A DNA stretch of 19,346 bases from an uncultured Methylotenera sp. (GCF_946479685.1 NZ_CAMLGS010000039.1:1-19346); one strand, 5' to 3'; shown: positions 1 to 9,105, numbered from the stretch's first letter. Translations and numbers: made by a program. Notes: a model not told the origin generated them from the letters alone.

Positions 1-57
1 TCGGCAGAGCTTGCTGTGGACAGCGGCCTGTATCTTGTACCTAAAGTAATCGAGTAA
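1..57 (+). CDS. gatC: GatC, C-terminal end only (partial at window edge)
   Basis: The first 18 codons before TAA read [18 protein letters not shown], which matches the conserved C-terminal tail of GatC (the '[10 protein letters not shown]' ending). GatC is the small scaffold subunit of the GatCAB amidotransferase. The stop lies 7 bp before the gatA ATG, the usual gatC-gatA-gatB order. The rest of the gene is outside the window, so nothing can be said about its promoter. Confidence 0.85.
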   Translation, partial: SAELAVDSGLYLVPKVIE

Positions 58-64
58 CCGCAAT

Positions 65-1549
65 ATGATCAACAGTAGCTTAACAACCTTAGCCCAAATG
101 CTGGCTAGCAAAGAAATTTCCAGCGTAGAACTGACGCAAACTTATCTAAACCGTATCGATGCGCTTAACCCCACCATTAACGCCTATATCGCCTTAGACC
201 AAGAGAAAACCTTGGCACAGGCGAAGGCGGCAGACGTACGTATTGCCGCGGGTAACGCGACACCGCTGACAGGTATCCCCATTGCGCAAAAAGATATTTT
301 TTGTGCAGTAGGCTGGAAAACCACCTGTGGCTCCAAGATGTTGGAAAATTTTGTTGCGCCTTATGATGCTCACGTGATTACGCAGTTTGACCAGGCGGGT
401 GCAGTGAATTTGGGTAAAACCAATATGGATGAGTTCGCCATGGGTTCATCTAACGAAACCAGCTATTTCGGTGGCGTAAAAAACCCGTGGGACTTCAGCC
501 GTGTACCTGGCGGCAGTAGTGGCGGTAGTGCGGCGGCAGTAGCGGCACGTTTGTGTGCGGCGGCTACCGGTACCGATACCGGCGGCTCTATCCGTCAGCC
601 AGCTTCACTCTGCGGCTTTACCGGCTTAAAACCAACCTACGGCGTGGTGTCACGCTACGGCATGATTGCGTTTGCCTCTAGTTTGGATCAGGCTGGCCCG
701 ATGGCGAAGTCTGCTGAGGACTGTGCGTTGATGATGAACGTGATGGCTGGTTTTGATGAGCGTGATTCCACCAGTTTGAATCGTGACAAAGAAGATTACA
801 CCCGCGATTTGAATAAACCGCTGCAAGGCTTACGTATTGGTCTGCCGAAAGAGTTCTTTGCTGAAGGCCTGGATGCAGGCGTGGGTAAAGTGATTGAAGA
901 CGCGATTGCCGAATATAAAAAACTAGGCGCTGAAATTGTAGAAATTTCACTGCCGAATACCGGTTTATCTATCCCGGTTTACTATGTGCTGGCACCGGCT
1001 GAGGCATCCAGCAACTTGTCACGTTATGACGGTGTGCGTTACGGCCACCGCACTGCAGAATATACCGACTTGATGGATATGTACTGTAAGAGCCGTGCTG
1101 AAGGCTTTGGTGCTGAAGTGAAGCGCCGTATCTTAATTGGTACTTATGTGTTGAGCGCAGGCTACTACGATGCGTATTACCTGAAGGCGCAGCAGATTCG
1201 CCGTTTAATCGCGCAGGACTTTACCGAAGCATTTAAGCAGTGTGATGTGATTATGGGGCCAGCGGCGCCTTCTACCGCATTTAAAGCAGGTGAGAAGGTA
1301 GATGATCCGGTAGCCATGTATCTGCAGGATATCTACACCATCTCTACCAACCTGGCTGGTTTGCCTGGCATGAGCGTGCCCGCTGGCTTTAGCACCAGTG
1401 CGGACGGTAAAGCCTTGCCAGTAGGTTTGCAGATTATTGGTAACTATTTTGATGAGGCGCGTATGTTGAACGTGGCGCATCAGTATCAACAAGTGACAGA
1501 TTGGCATACTGCCATGCCAGAGCTGGATGTATTGGAAGGGTCTAAGTAA
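65..1549 (+). CDS. gatA: Glutamyl-tRNA(Gln)/aspartyl-tRNA(Asn) amidotransferase subunit A
   Basis: GatA is the glutaminase subunit of GatCAB. It releases ammonia from glutamine, which GatB uses to convert Glu-tRNA(Gln) or Asp-tRNA(Asn) to the amide form. The 494-residue protein has the amidase-signature fold with the Ser-cisSer-Lys triad visible: Lys76 (IPIAQKD), Ser151 in the glycine/serine loop PGGSSGGS (148-155), and Ser175 in DTGGS. Spacings of 75 and 24 residues match the known family triad. Length is normal for the family (about 480-490). The stop overlaps the gatB start by one base (TAATG), so the two are probably translationally coupled. No defects seen. Confidence 0.97.
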   Translation: MINSSLTTLAQMLASKEISSVELTQTYLNRIDALNPTINAYIALDQEKTLAQAKAADVRIAAGNATPLTGIPIAQKDIFCAVGWKTTCGSKMLENFVAPYDAHVITQFDQAGAVNLGKTNMDEFAMGSSNETSYFGGVKNPWDFSRVPGGSSGGSAAAVAARLCAAATGTDTGGSIRQPASLCGFTGLKPTYGVVSRYGMIAFASSLDQAGPMAKSAEDCALMMNVMAGFDERDSTSLNRDKEDYTRDLNKPLQGLRIGLPKEFFAEGLDAGVGKVIEDAIAEYKKLGAEIVEISLPNTGLSIPVYYVLAPAEASSNLSRYDGVRYGHRTAEYTDLMDMYCKSRAEGFGAEVKRRILIGTYVLSAGYYDAYYLKAQQIRRLIAQDFTEAFKQCDVIMGPAAPSTAFKAGEKVDDPVAMYLQDIYTISTNLAGLPGMSVPAGFSTSADGKALPVGLQIIGNYFDEARMLNVAHQYQQVTDWHTAMPELDVLEGSK

Positions 1550-2997
1550 TGGAATGGGAAGTCGTTATTGGGTTGGAAACGCACACCCAGTTAAAAACAA
1601 ATACTAAAATTTTCTCAGGTGCATCTACCACTTATGGCGCAGAGCCTAACACACAGGCGTGTGAGGTGAGCATCGCCTTGCCTGGCGTGCTGCCAGTGCT
1701 GAATAAAGAAGCCGTGAACTGTGCGATTAAGTTTGGCCTGGCGATACATGCCGACATTGCGCCGCGTTCCGTATTTGCGCGTAAAAACTACTTCTACCCG
1801 GATTTACCTAAAGGCTACCAAATCAGCCAGTATGAGTTGCCAGTAGTGGGTAAAGGTGCGGTGACTATCCAGGTGCCGGCTGTAGGCAAAAATGCTGCTT
1901 ATGAAAAAGTGATTAATATCACGCGTGCCCATTTGGAAGAGGATGCTGGTAAGTCTGTGCATGGTGCAGTAGAAGGCATGAGTGGCATTGACTTGAACCG
2001 CGCTGGTACGCCATTGCTGGAAATCGTAACCGAGCCGGATATGCGTTCAGCAGCTGAGGCGGTGGCTTATGCTAAAAAATTGCACGAACTGGTGCAGTGG
2101 ATAGGCATTTGCGACGGCAATATGCAGGAAGGCAGTTTTAGATGTGACGTCAACGTGTCTGTGCGCCCTAAAGGTAGTGACAAATTGGGTACGCGCCGCG
2201 AGATTAAGAACTTGAACTCGTTCAAGTTTATGCAGCAAGCGATTGAGTTTGAGACACGCTGGCAGATTGAAACGCTGGAAGATGGCGGTACCATCCAGCA
2301 GGCAACCGTGCTGTTTAACCCGGATACCGGTGAAACGCGCGCGATGCGTAGCAAAGAGGAGGCGAATGACTATCGCTACTTCCCAGACCCGGATTTGCTG
2401 CCGTTAGAAATTACCGAAGCAGATAAAGCGCGTGTGCAGGCAGAAATGCCTGAGCTGCCAGAGGCGATGAAAGCTAGGTTTGAAAGCCAGTTTGGCTTAA
2501 CTAGTTATGATGCGGATACGCTTACAGCAAGCCGTGAGCTTGCGGCTTATTTCGTGGCGGTCGTGAATGCAGGCGCTGAGGCTAAGCCGGCTGCTAACTG
2601 GGTGATGGGCGCGATTTCTGCCAAGCTGAATGCCGAAGAGAAAACCCTGGCAGTATCACCGGTAAGCGCAGAGAGTTTGGCGGCACTGATTAAACGCATC
2701 ACCGATAACACCATTTCCAATAACGCGGCTAAGCAAGTGTTTGAAGCGATGTGGAATGGCGAAGGTGAAGTAGATGCCATTATTGAGGCCAAAGGCCTGA
2801 AGCAGGTTTCTGACACTGGCGCGATTGAGGCCATTATCGACGAAGTGTTAGCGGCGAATGCTGCGATGGTAGAAGAGTTCAAGGCGGGCAAGGAAAAAGC
2901 ATTTAATGCATTGGTCGGCCAAGCGATGAAGGCTTCCAAAGGCAAGGCCAACCCGGCGCAGGTGAATGAAGTGTTGAAGCGCAAGCTAGGCGCGTAA
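1549..2997 (+). CDS. gatB: Glutamyl-tRNA(Gln)/aspartyl-tRNA(Asn) amidotransferase subunit B
   Basis: GatB is the kinase/transamidase subunit that phosphorylates the tRNA-bound Glu or Asp and adds ammonia delivered from GatA. The 482-residue protein opens with the diagnostic [13 protein letters not shown] and carries the conserved [12 protein letters not shown] segment near residue 160. The C-terminal half (about 335-482) is the helical tRNA-binding YqeY-like tail. Its ATG shares a base with the gatA stop, and a GGAAGGG purine tract at 1534-1540 serves as ribosome-binding site. The gene ends 52 bp before a strong terminator, so it closes the gatCAB operon. The stop codon lies in the loop of a small GC-rich inverted repeat (about 2988-3005). 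Confidence 0.97.
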   Translation: MEWEVVIGLETHTQLKTNTKIFSGASTTYGAEPNTQACEVSIALPGVLPVLNKEAVNCAIKFGLAIHADIAPRSVFARKNYFYPDLPKGYQISQYELPVVGKGAVTIQVPAVGKNAAYEKVINITRAHLEEDAGKSVHGAVEGMSGIDLNRAGTPLLEIVTEPDMRSAAEAVAYAKKLHELVQWIGICDGNMQEGSFRCDVNVSVRPKGSDKLGTRREIKNLNSFKFMQQAIEFETRWQIETLEDGGTIQQATVLFNPDTGETRAMRSKEEANDYRYFPDPDLLPLEITEADKARVQAEMPELPEAMKARFESQFGLTSYDADTLTASRELAAYFVAVVNAGAEAKPAANWVMGAISAKLNAEEKTLAVSPVSAESLAALIKRITDNTISNNAAKQVFEAMWNGEGEVDAIIEAKGLKQVSDTGAIEAIIDEVLAANAAMVEEFKAGKEKAFNALVGQAMKASKGKANPAQVNEVLKRKLGA

Positions 2998-3048
2998 TCG
3001 CGCTTTAGTTTGTAGTGTGCTTTATTTGTAAATAGTGAAGTAAATAAT

Positions 3049-3085
3049 AAAAAATCCTGCGGCTAACTACCGCAGGATTTTTTTT
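3049..3085. terminator. Bidirectional rho-independent terminator after gatB
   Basis: A perfect 12-bp stem is formed by 3051-3062 and 3070-3081 (AAAATCCTGCGG / CCGCAGGATTTT) around a 7-nt loop. It is followed on the plus strand by a run of eight T (3078-3085). On the minus strand the stem is followed by six T (complement of 3049-3054). It therefore fits termination of gatCAB from the left and of the DUF4124 gene, whose stop is at 3159, from the right. Confidence 0.92.
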
Positions 3086-3158
3086 GTATTAGGCTGGCAA
3101 TACACAGCTGCACTAGCGGCTTGTCGCCGCACACATTTATCTTAATATGGTGTGCTGG

Positions 3159-3836
3159 TTATTGGGCTTGCCTTGAGGGATCACTTTTCAGCAAAGTGTA
3201 GCGTTTTTTATCTTCTTCAAAGCGCTTACGTGTTTCGCTGATGGTTGCGTTCTTGTCTGCTATATTTTGATCTATGCGGCTGATTTGTGCCTGTTCATCG
3301 GCAATCTCCGCTTGCAGGTCTTTAGGTACGGCTTTCTTTTTCTGTTCAAAGCTGGCTGCCGAGGCTTTCTTGCTATCCAGACTTTTTTGATGCGTGGCTC
3401 GTTCTTGCTTTAAGTTGTCCAGCGCAATTTTATCCAGCTGAATATTGCGCTCTAATGCTAAGTCAATTTCACCCACATTGGTAAACGCGCCTAGCAGCGC
3501 CTTGTCTTTCTTGGCTTGCTCGGCTTTAGCTTGTTCCAGTTTGCTCAATTCATCGGCGTTGCTCTTGTTCGGCATATTGTGCTTAACCGTGATGCCCTGG
3601 CGGTTGATAAGCGAGTTCTCGCGGTTGTTGTATTGGCTGGGCATATTGTCGCCATAGTGGGTGACGCCGTTCTCGTCTTTCCATTTCAGGATTTTGCCGC
3701 TGCCCTCAGCCCTTGCATATTGGGCTGTGCAGAGCAGTATGCCAAGCACGCAAATGCTATACATTGCAAACTGCTGGGCGCTGCGCGTGGCCACGTACGC
3801 AGGCTGGTGAGGTAACGATCTTAACAACTTTTGCAT
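3159..3836 (-). CDS. Exported DUF4124 domain protein with long coiled coil
   Basis: This is a hypothetical protein of 225 residues. A hydrophobic segment at about 25-40 followed by ARA|EG (cut near residue 43) looks like a signal peptide with an unusually long, Arg-containing n-region. A DUF4124 motif follows (KWKDENGVTHYGD, 51-63), the small domain common in periplasmic proteobacterial proteins of unknown role. Residues about 95-215 are rich in Lys, Glu, Gln and Ala and should form a coiled coil. The start at 3836 is chosen because it has AGGTGG 9-10 bases upstream. The alternative ATG at residue 25 would give a more classical signal peptide but has no visible ribosome-binding site. It follows pyrE on the same strand after 58 bp. 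Function not known. Confidence 0.8.
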   Translation of the reverse strand: MQKLLRSLPHQPAYVATRSAQQFAMYSICVLGILLCTAQYARAEGSGKILKWKDENGVTHYGDNMPSQYNNRENSLINRQGITVKHNMPNKSNADELSKLEQAKAEQAKKDKALLGAFTNVGEIDLALERNIQLDKIALDNLKQERATHQKSLDSKKASAASFEQKKKAVPKDLQAEIADEQAQISRIDQNIADKNATISETRKRFEEDKKRYTLLKSDPSRQAQ

Positions 3837-3894
3837 TTGTCTTTAACCACCTTTCATGTGGCCACATTTAAGCAGGCTTTATTTAAGTGCTGTG

Positions 3895-4548
3895 CTAAAT
3901 CACGCCATATTGTTGTCGATAGGCTTGTACCGCATGCAAATTCTGCGCCATCTCGGTTTTGTTGTTTAAATAGCTTAGCAAGTCGTTCAAGTTAGCAATT
4001 GCGCATACCGGTATTTTGTTGCTATTAATCACTTCTTGCACTGCTGAAAGTTCGCCCAAACCTTTCTCTTGTCGGTCGATTGCGATTGCCACACCGCAGG
4101 CCGTGGCGCCGCTGGCATTGATCAGCTCTACAGATTCGCGCACAGATGTTCCTGCGGAAATCACATCATCGATGATGAGAACTCGACCCTTGAGTGGACT
4201 ACCTACAATCACACCGCCTTCTCCATGGTCTTTAGCCTCTTTGCGGTTGTAAGCATAAGGGACATTGTGACCATCTTTGGCAAGTGCGATGGCAATACTT
4301 GCCGCTAATGTAATGCCTTTGTACGCCGGGCCAAACAGCATGTCAAATTCTATGCCTGAGTTTTTAATGGCCTGCGCATAAAACTCGCCCAGTTTCATCA
4401 GGCTTTCGCCATCGTTAAATAAGCCAGCGTTGAAAAAGTAAGGGCTTAGTCTACCGGCTTTGGTTTTAAATTCACCGAATTTTAAAACCTCTTTTTGGAT
4501 TGCAAATGCGATAAAATCTTGCCTGAATTGATCGAGTGGTTGGGTCAT
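3895..4548 (-). CDS. pyrE: Orotate phosphoribosyltransferase
   Basis: PyrE joins orotate to PRPP to give orotidine 5'-phosphate, the fifth step of pyrimidine synthesis, in the cytoplasm. The 217-residue protein has the PRPP-binding motif [13 protein letters not shown] at 123-135 and the catalytic flexible loop [12 protein letters not shown] (101-112) with Lys103, Lys106 and His108. FNAG (39-42) and the FGPAYKGI segment (72-79) are also typical. Length is normal (about 213). The ATG at 4548 is only 32 bp from the divergent xth start, so the two promoters must overlap each other or lie inside the opposite gene. Confidence 0.96.
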   Translation of the reverse strand: MTQPLDQFRQDFIAFAIQKEVLKFGEFKTKAGRLSPYFFNAGLFNDGESLMKLGEFYAQAIKNSGIEFDMLFGPAYKGITLAASIAIALAKDGHNVPYAYNRKEAKDHGEGGVIVGSPLKGRVLIIDDVISAGTSVRESVELINASGATACGVAIAIDRQEKGLGELSAVQEVINSNKIPVCAIANLNDLLSYLNNKTEMAQNLHAVQAYRQQYGVI

Positions 4549-4580
4549 GATAGTTTCTGCTAATTATTTGGAAAAAAGTT

Positions 4581-5351
4581 TTGAAGATTATATCGTTAAA
4601 TTTAAATGGCATCCGTTCTGCAACTAACAAAGGTTTGTATGCTTGGTTAAAAAGTCAGGATGCAGACGTTGTCTGTATGCAGGAACTCAAGGCACAGGCC
4701 GGCGATATGACGGAGCAAATGCTGAATCCAGAAGGCTATTTTGGCTATTTCCACTATGCAGAGAAAAAAGGTTATAGCGGTGTTGGCATCTATTCTAAAA
4801 TCAAAGCCGACAGTGTGATTGAAGGCTTGGGCATAGATGATATTGATAGTGAAGGACGCTATCTGGAAGCTAGGTTTGGTAATTTGAGCGTAGTGTCACT
4901 GTATTTGCCTTCCGGTTCTAGCGGTGAAGAGCGCCAAGCCTTTAAGTTTAGCGTGATGGAGCGTTTTATGCCGCAGTTGCAGGCGCTGGTACAAAGCGGG
5001 CGCGACGTGGTGATTTGCGGTGACTGGAATATTGCGCATAAAGAAGCTGACCTGAAGAACTGGAAAGGCAATCGCAAGAATTCAGGCTTCCTGCCAGAAG
5101 AGCGCGCATGGCTGACGCAGTTATTTGATGACCTGGGATGGGTGGATGTTTACCGTACCTTGCATCCGGACACTACGGATGCCTGTTATACCTGGTGGAG
5201 CAATCGTGGTCAGGCGTGGGCTAACAATGTAGGTTGGCGTATTGACTATCAAATTGCTACGCCAGCATTTGCTGCAAAGGCGCTAACAACCAGTGTGTAT
5301 AAAGATGAACGCTTTAGTGACCATGCGCCGCTGATTATCGATTACGCTTAA
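4581..5351 (+). CDS. xth: Exodeoxyribonuclease III / AP endonuclease
   Basis: This is a member of the ExoIII/APE1 family, which cuts DNA at abasic sites and removes 3' blocking groups in base-excision repair. The 256 residues carry the catalytic set: Asn7 (NLNG), Glu35 (CMQELKA), Tyr108, Asp148 and Asn150 (GDWNIAHKEADL), Asp222 (RIDYQ) and Asp247/His248 (FSDHAPL). The start is TTG. The family N-terminus 'MKIIS.N.NGIR' requires it, and an in-frame stop at 4551 leaves no ATG or GTG upstream. The ribosome-binding site is weak (GGAAAAAAG). It is divergent from pyrE and convergent with ampG. Confidence 0.94.
   Translation: MKIISLNLNGIRSATNKGLYAWLKSQDADVVCMQELKAQAGDMTEQMLNPEGYFGYFHYAEKKGYSGVGIYSKIKADSVIEGLGIDDIDSEGRYLEARFGNLSVVSLYLPSGSSGEERQAFKFSVMERFMPQLQALVQSGRDVVICGDWNIAHKEADLKNWKGNRKNSGFLPEERAWLTQLFDDLGWVDVYRTLHPDTTDACYTWWSNRGQAWANNVGWRIDYQIATPAFAAKALTTSVYKDERFSDHAPLIIDYA
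4587..4592 (-). promoter_or_regulatory. Possible -10 box for pyrE inside the xth 5' end
   Basis: Read on the minus strand these bases are a perfect TATAAT, 38 bp before the pyrE ATG, which would give a 5' leader of about 30 nt. I see no good -35 at 16-18 bp spacing, so the call rests on the hexamer and its position alone. It lies in codons 3-4 of xth. Confidence 0.3.
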
Positions 5352-5415
5352 GAGAGGGGCGCGCGGCGAGTTGCCTTGTAGCTTGCGCGTTTACCTAATT
5401 CAGTACTTTAGGGTA

Positions 5416-6744
5416 TTAGTGATGTGCTTGCAGTTCTTTATCTGCCTCATGCCAAGGGGCAATTTTTAGCAGTAACAGCATGCCGGGGATGGCGATGATA
5501 AAGCACAACATAAAGAAATCACGCCAGCCCATGCTTTCTACCATGTAACCGGTTGCTGCATTGGCAAATGTGCGTGGCACTGCGGCTAGGCTGGTAAATA
5601 GCGCAAACTGGGTGGCGGTATACAGCGGATGTGTGGTTTTTGCGATGTAGGCTACAAAGGCAGCGGTACCCAGCCCTACGCCCAGCGCTTCTACGCCGAT
5701 CACCATGCCTAGCCACAGCAGGCGCTGTTGCAGGCTGAAGCTCGCGCCCAATATTTCCAGCTCAAATGTAGCGTTGAATGTCGTCGGGTTGCTGGCAACA
5801 TCTGCCAGCCAGGCAAAACCTAAGATAGCCAGCATTTGCACTGCGCCAAAAATCCATAATGATTTATTAATGCCGAGCTTAACCATCCACAGCCCACCAA
5901 TCAGGCCACCTAGTACGCTAGGCCATAGTCCTGCGTTTTTGGCGATTAGGCCTATCTCGGTTTTGCTGTAACCCATATCTAAATAAAACGGGGTGGCGAG
6001 CGCAGTAGTCATGCTGTCGCCCAGTTTATATAGAAAGATAAAGGCCAGGATAAATAGCGCTGATTTGAGGCCGTTACGTTCGATAAACTCTTTAAATGGC
6101 TCTACGATTGCCGCGCGTAAGGTCTTGGGTGCGCCATACTTTAATGCAGGCTCACTCACCAGTAATGTCATCACCAGACCAGGCAGCATAAATAGTGCGG
6201 TAATGGTAAACACGCTGCTCCATGACATATGGTCTGCCAGTATCAGTGATAAGGAGCCTGGCACCAAGCCTGCAATTTTGTAGGCGTTGACATGTACAGC
6301 GTTACCCAAGCCCAGTTCTGCATCTATCAGTAACTCACGGCGGTAGGCATCCAGCACGATATCCTGAGATGCGCTAAAGAATGCCACGACAGTTGCCAGA
6401 TAGGCGATGCTCCAAATATCAAACTTGGGGTTAAAGGCACCAAACGCTGGAATCGATAGCAGCAATAACACTTGCCAGACTACCAGCCAGCCACGTCTGC
6501 GACCTAGTGGTGGACTAAAGCGGTCAAACAGCGGTGCCCATACAAACTTCCAGGTAAACGGCAGGCTGATTAAAGCGAATAATCCGATGGACTTCAGGTC
6601 TACTCCCTCGGAGCGCAGCCATGCCGGTAGCAGGCTAATTAAAATAAATAGCGGTAGTCCTGAACTAAAGCCGGTGAAAACGCAGATAAGCATTTTTTTG
6701 CTCATCAGCGATTGGCGGATGGTGGGCTGTGCGGCAGTCTGCAA
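5416..6744 (-). CDS. ampG: AmpG-family muropeptide permease (MFS)
   Basis: AmpG is an inner-membrane major-facilitator protein that imports GlcNAc-anhydroMurNAc peptides for cell-wall recycling. The 442 residues hold about 12 hydrophobic spans and the AmpG N-terminal signature: GFSSGLPL (25-32), PAWLRSEGVDLKSIG, and the FKF/FVWAPLFDR-type loop after the second span. The start at 6744 is TTG. It puts GFSSGLPL almost as far from the N-terminus as in E. coli AmpG. ATG codons at residues 14 and 18 are alternatives, and none of the three has a clear ribosome-binding site. It follows metW by 16 bp and is the last gene of the minus-strand run. A role in beta-lactamase induction is known for some AmpG proteins but is not implied here. 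Confidence 0.9.
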   Translation of the reverse strand: MQTAAQPTIRQSLMSKKMLICVFTGFSSGLPLFILISLLPAWLRSEGVDLKSIGLFALISLPFTWKFVWAPLFDRFSPPLGRRRGWLVVWQVLLLLSIPAFGAFNPKFDIWSIAYLATVVAFFSASQDIVLDAYRRELLIDAELGLGNAVHVNAYKIAGLVPGSLSLILADHMSWSSVFTITALFMLPGLVMTLLVSEPALKYGAPKTLRAAIVEPFKEFIERNGLKSALFILAFIFLYKLGDSMTTALATPFYLDMGYSKTEIGLIAKNAGLWPSVLGGLIGGLWMVKLGINKSLWIFGAVQMLAILGFAWLADVASNPTTFNATFELEILGASFSLQQRLLWLGMVIGVEALGVGLGTAAFVAYIAKTTHPLYTATQFALFTSLAAVPRTFANAATGYMVESMGWRDFFMLCFIIAIPGMLLLLKIAPWHEADKELQAHH

Positions 6745-6760
6745 AATAATGATAGGCTGA

Positions 6761-7378
6761 TTATTTGGATTTCAAGCGGTACATCGCTAGGCTGCCGAGC
6801 AGATTAGGCAGGAAATTGACTTCTTTACCATCGGTAATCACGCGACGTTCTAAGATTTCAATGTCGTGCTGATGGCAGAAGTGATCAAAGTCGTTAATCG
6901 TGCATAAATGCACGTTAGGTGTATCGTACCATTGGTATGGTAACGCTTTAGATACCGGCATGCGCCCTGCTGTGATTTGCATGCGATTGCGCCAGTAGCC
7001 GAAATTAGGGAAAGTGACGATGATTTCCTTACCCACTCGCAGCATTTCCAGCACGATTTCTTCCGTGTTGTGCATGGCTTGCAGGGTTTGCGACAAAATC
7101 ACAGTATTGAATGATTGGTCTTCAAAGCCGGACAGGCCGTCTTCCAAGTCCATCTGTATTACATTGATGCCATTTTTAACGCAGGCGATGAGGTTGGTGT
7201 CATCTTTTTCTACGCCGTAACCTTTAACCTCTAATGAGCCGCGTAAAAATTGTAATAATTCACCATCGCCGCAGCCTAAATCCAGTACTTTGCTGCCAAA
7301 TTTCACCCAGTTTGCGATAATTGCAAAATCTTGGCGAAATTGAACTGCATTTTTTGTAATATTTACATTATTTTGCAT
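6761..7378 (-). CDS. metW: MetW, methionine biosynthesis partner of MetX
   Basis: MetW is a small SAM-methyltransferase-fold protein that travels with MetX and is needed for methionine synthesis in several proteobacteria; its exact biochemical role is unsettled. The SAM-binding loop [12 protein letters not shown] is at about residues 31-42 of the 205-residue form, followed by [10 protein letters not shown] and the conserved [13 protein letters not shown] segment. I place the start at the ATG at 7378, preceded closely by GGTGG. The frame could be extended six codons to a TTG at 7396. The chosen start overlaps the last 11 bp of metX, so translation is probably coupled, as expected for proteins that act together. 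Confidence 0.93.
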   Translation of the reverse strand: MQNNVNITKNAVQFRQDFAIIANWVKFGSKVLDLGCGDGELLQFLRGSLEVKGYGVEKDDTNLIACVKNGINVIQMDLEDGLSGFEDQSFNTVILSQTLQAMHNTEEIVLEMLRVGKEIIVTFPNFGYWRNRMQITAGRMPVSKALPYQWYDTPNVHLCTINDFDHFCHQHDIEILERRVITDGKEVNFLPNLLGSLAMYRLKSK

Positions 7379-8510
7379 GGTTACCACCAACTTCAATATT
7401 GCCTAAATAGGTACGCAAAATAGCGTGGTAATGTTTATCCGGCATCAGGAATGCATCATGGCCGTGGGCAGCAGTGACTTCTGCGTAGCTGACGGTGCTT
7501 TCGTTATCGAGCAAGGCTTTGACAATTTCACGTGAGCGAGCAGGTGAAAAGCGCCAGTCGCTGGTAAATGACAATACCAGAAACTTGGCTTGAGTCTGAC
7601 TCAGTGCCTTGCTTAAGTCGCCACCATGGGCTAGTGCCGGGTCGTAGTAATCTAAGGCGCGTGTCATGCGTAAGTAAGTATTCGCATCAAACTCACCGGC
7701 GAACTTATCGCCTTGGTAGCGCAGGTAGGATTCCATTTCAAATTCAACATTAAAGCTGTATTTGATATCGTCTTTGAGTCTGCGCCCAAATTTTTCGCCC
7801 ATCGCATCATCGCTCAGGTAGGTAATGTGGCCCAGCATGCGTGCAATGCGTAAGCCGCGGCGGGGCACTACACCGTGCTCGTAGTAGTCGCCGCCATGAA
7901 ACTCAGGGTCGGTGATAATTGCCTGACGTGCCACTTCGTTAAACGCGATATTCTGTGCAGTCAGGTTAGGTGCCGATGCAATCACCAAAGCATGACGTAC
8001 ACGCTCTGGGTAGGCGATGGTCCATTGCAGGGCTTGCATGCCGCCTAGGCTGCCGCCAATTACGGCTGCTAGCTGGGTAATGCCTAATTTGTCGAGCAGG
8101 CGTGCTTGAGAGTTAACCCAGTCTTCCACGGTTACGATAGGGAAAGTTGAGCCCCATGGCTTGCCGGTGTTCGGGTTGGTGCTGACCGGGCCTGAGCTGC
8201 CATGACAGCCGCCCAGATTGTTCACGCCAATCACGAAGAATTTATTGGTATCCAGCGGTTTACCTGGACCCACTAGGTTGTCCCACCAGCCCGGGTATTT
8301 GTCTTGTTCTGAATACTTACCTGCCACGTGGTGCGTGCCGGATAGCGCATGACAAATCAGCACTGCGTTGGACTTATCGGCATTTAAGGTGCCGTAGGTC
8401 TCGTAGACAAGGTCAAATTGCGCTAGTACTGCGCCACCTTTGAGGGTGAGCGGCTCACTAAAAGATGCAGTTTGTGGGGCAACAATGCCGATAGAGTTAT
8501 TTTCTGACAT
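7368..8510 (-). CDS. metX: Homoserine O-acyltransferase MetX
   Basis: MetX is an alpha/beta-hydrolase-fold enzyme that transfers an acyl group to homoserine, the committed step of methionine synthesis. The 380 residues have the nucleophile elbow [10 protein letters not shown] with Ser154, Asp318 in SFTSDWRF and His351 in AAHGHDAFL, giving a complete Ser-Asp-His triad. GGCHGSSGP (100-108) is the conserved oxyanion/substrate loop. Proteobacterial MetX proteins include both acetyl- and succinyl-CoA users, and I cannot tell which this is from sequence alone. The ATG is fixed by an in-frame TAG 18 bases upstream and by the family start (SIGIVAPQT). It has no Shine-Dalgarno sequence but a TATAAT 6 bases ahead. 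Confidence 0.95.
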   Translation of the reverse strand: MSENNSIGIVAPQTASFSEPLTLKGGAVLAQFDLVYETYGTLNADKSNAVLICHALSGTHHVAGKYSEQDKYPGWWDNLVGPGKPLDTNKFFVIGVNNLGGCHGSSGPVSTNPNTGKPWGSTFPIVTVEDWVNSQARLLDKLGITQLAAVIGGSLGGMQALQWTIAYPERVRHALVIASAPNLTAQNIAFNEVARQAIITDPEFHGGDYYEHGVVPRRGLRIARMLGHITYLSDDAMGEKFGRRLKDDIKYSFNVEFEMESYLRYQGDKFAGEFDANTYLRMTRALDYYDPALAHGGDLSKALSQTQAKFLVLSFTSDWRFSPARSREIVKALLDNESTVSYAEVTAAHGHDAFLMPDKHYHAILRTYLGNIEVGGNHAK

Positions 8511-8516
8511 GGGGTG

Positions 8517-8546
8517 ATTATACTATGCCAGACTGCAAAAGGTCAT
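8517..8546 (-). promoter_or_regulatory. Candidate metX promoter giving a leaderless mRNA
   Basis: On the minus strand a perfect TATAAT (8517-8522) is preceded after 18 bp by ATGACC (8541-8546, four of six matches to TTGACA). The TATAAT ends six bases before the metX ATG, so the expected transcription start falls on or within a base or two of the A of ATG. No purine-rich ribosome-binding sequence is present between them. Confidence 0.55.
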
Positions 8547-8558
8547 GCTGCTAACGTG

Positions 8559-9032
8559 CTATGGCCCGATGTGTATAAATTTTTGTTGGGTCAGGTCGTG
8601 GCGGTGCCACTGGCCATGTTTGAATGACTCGATCAACTCGCGAGCGCGGCCTGCTGCCATGCCGTTAAAACCAGGGTGGTCTTGGTCTAGGTAATCGGTC
8701 AAGCCGGTAAAGGATGCCATGTCTTCACGTGATACATGTTCATAGCTCATGGTCCATTCAGTAAAGCTGCGCTGTGTAATTGGCTCTCTGATAAGTTTGA
8801 CTACGTGGTGATTTCTTTTGTCCAGGCATATTTTGTCGTATAAAGCATCGACTAACTGCTCCTCACCTTCCAGTACTTGGAAAAAACAGTCGTCCATATA
8901 AAGCAGCATGCCCGTGATGTCATGGCGCTGATTGCAGCGGCGTGCCGACTCCAGCAGCGCCAGCAGTTCATCGTGCGTCATCTGGTAAGTAGCGACGCTG
9001 GTATAGGCTAATAATATAAGTGGGGAAGGCAT
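8559..9032 (-). CDS. BLUF-domain blue-light sensor
   Basis: This is a stand-alone 157-residue BLUF (blue light using FAD) protein. The residues that define the photocycle are all present at AppA-like spacing: Tyr10 (LLAYTS), Asn34 (RRCNQRHDITGML), Gln52 (FFQVLEG), Trp93 and Met95 (TEWTMSY). The BLUF core is about 1-95. The C-terminal 60 residues are probably the capping helices that carry signal output, with no fused effector. It is expected to be cytoplasmic and to bind flavin, acting through a protein partner that cannot be named here. It lies between prmC and metX on the same strand, 73 bp after prmC and 48 bp before metX. The ribosome-binding site is weak. Confidence 0.92.
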   Translation of the reverse strand: MPSPLILLAYTSVATYQMTHDELLALLESARRCNQRHDITGMLLYMDDCFFQVLEGEEQLVDALYDKICLDKRNHHVVKLIREPITQRSFTEWTMSYEHVSREDMASFTGLTDYLDQDHPGFNGMAAGRARELIESFKHGQWHRHDLTQQKFIHIGP

Positions 9033-9105
9033 AGTCCGCTGCGCCTTAGTGATATGTGGAGCTTACCATGTCAGACATATATTCCAAGTATTTGTTCGGG
9101 TGCTG

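Noticed and set aside
188..190. Middle residue Asp in the RF1 stop-codon tripeptide (protein residues 188-190, PDT) as an altered decoding signal
   Set aside because: The family pattern is PxT and the middle position varies between species; nothing else in the protein departs from RF1.
2547..2984. 145-codon open frame opposite gatB, and similar antisense frames (for example 11258-11665 opposite hemA)
   Set aside because: Composition is the mirror of the strongly supported sense gene, with no start signals or recognisable domains.
2988..3005. GC-rich inverted repeat around the gatB stop codon as a terminator or regulatory hairpin
   Set aside because: A short stem with no T-run; the real terminator is 50 bp downstream. 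Possibly chance.
3867..3894. ATTTAAG at 3867 and 3881 as another tandem duplication, after pyrE
   Set aside because: Only about 8 of 14 positions match; too weak to count with the others.
5352..5415. Terminator in the convergent xth-ampG gap
   Set aside because: Only weak, asymmetric CGCGC/GCGCG and CTAAT/ATTAG pairings with no T-run; not enough to call.
8511..8558. SAM-responsive riboswitch upstream of metX
   Set aside because: Only 48 bp separate the BLUF stop from metX, and I see no stem structure or conserved riboswitch core; the promoter hexamer occupies the end of it.
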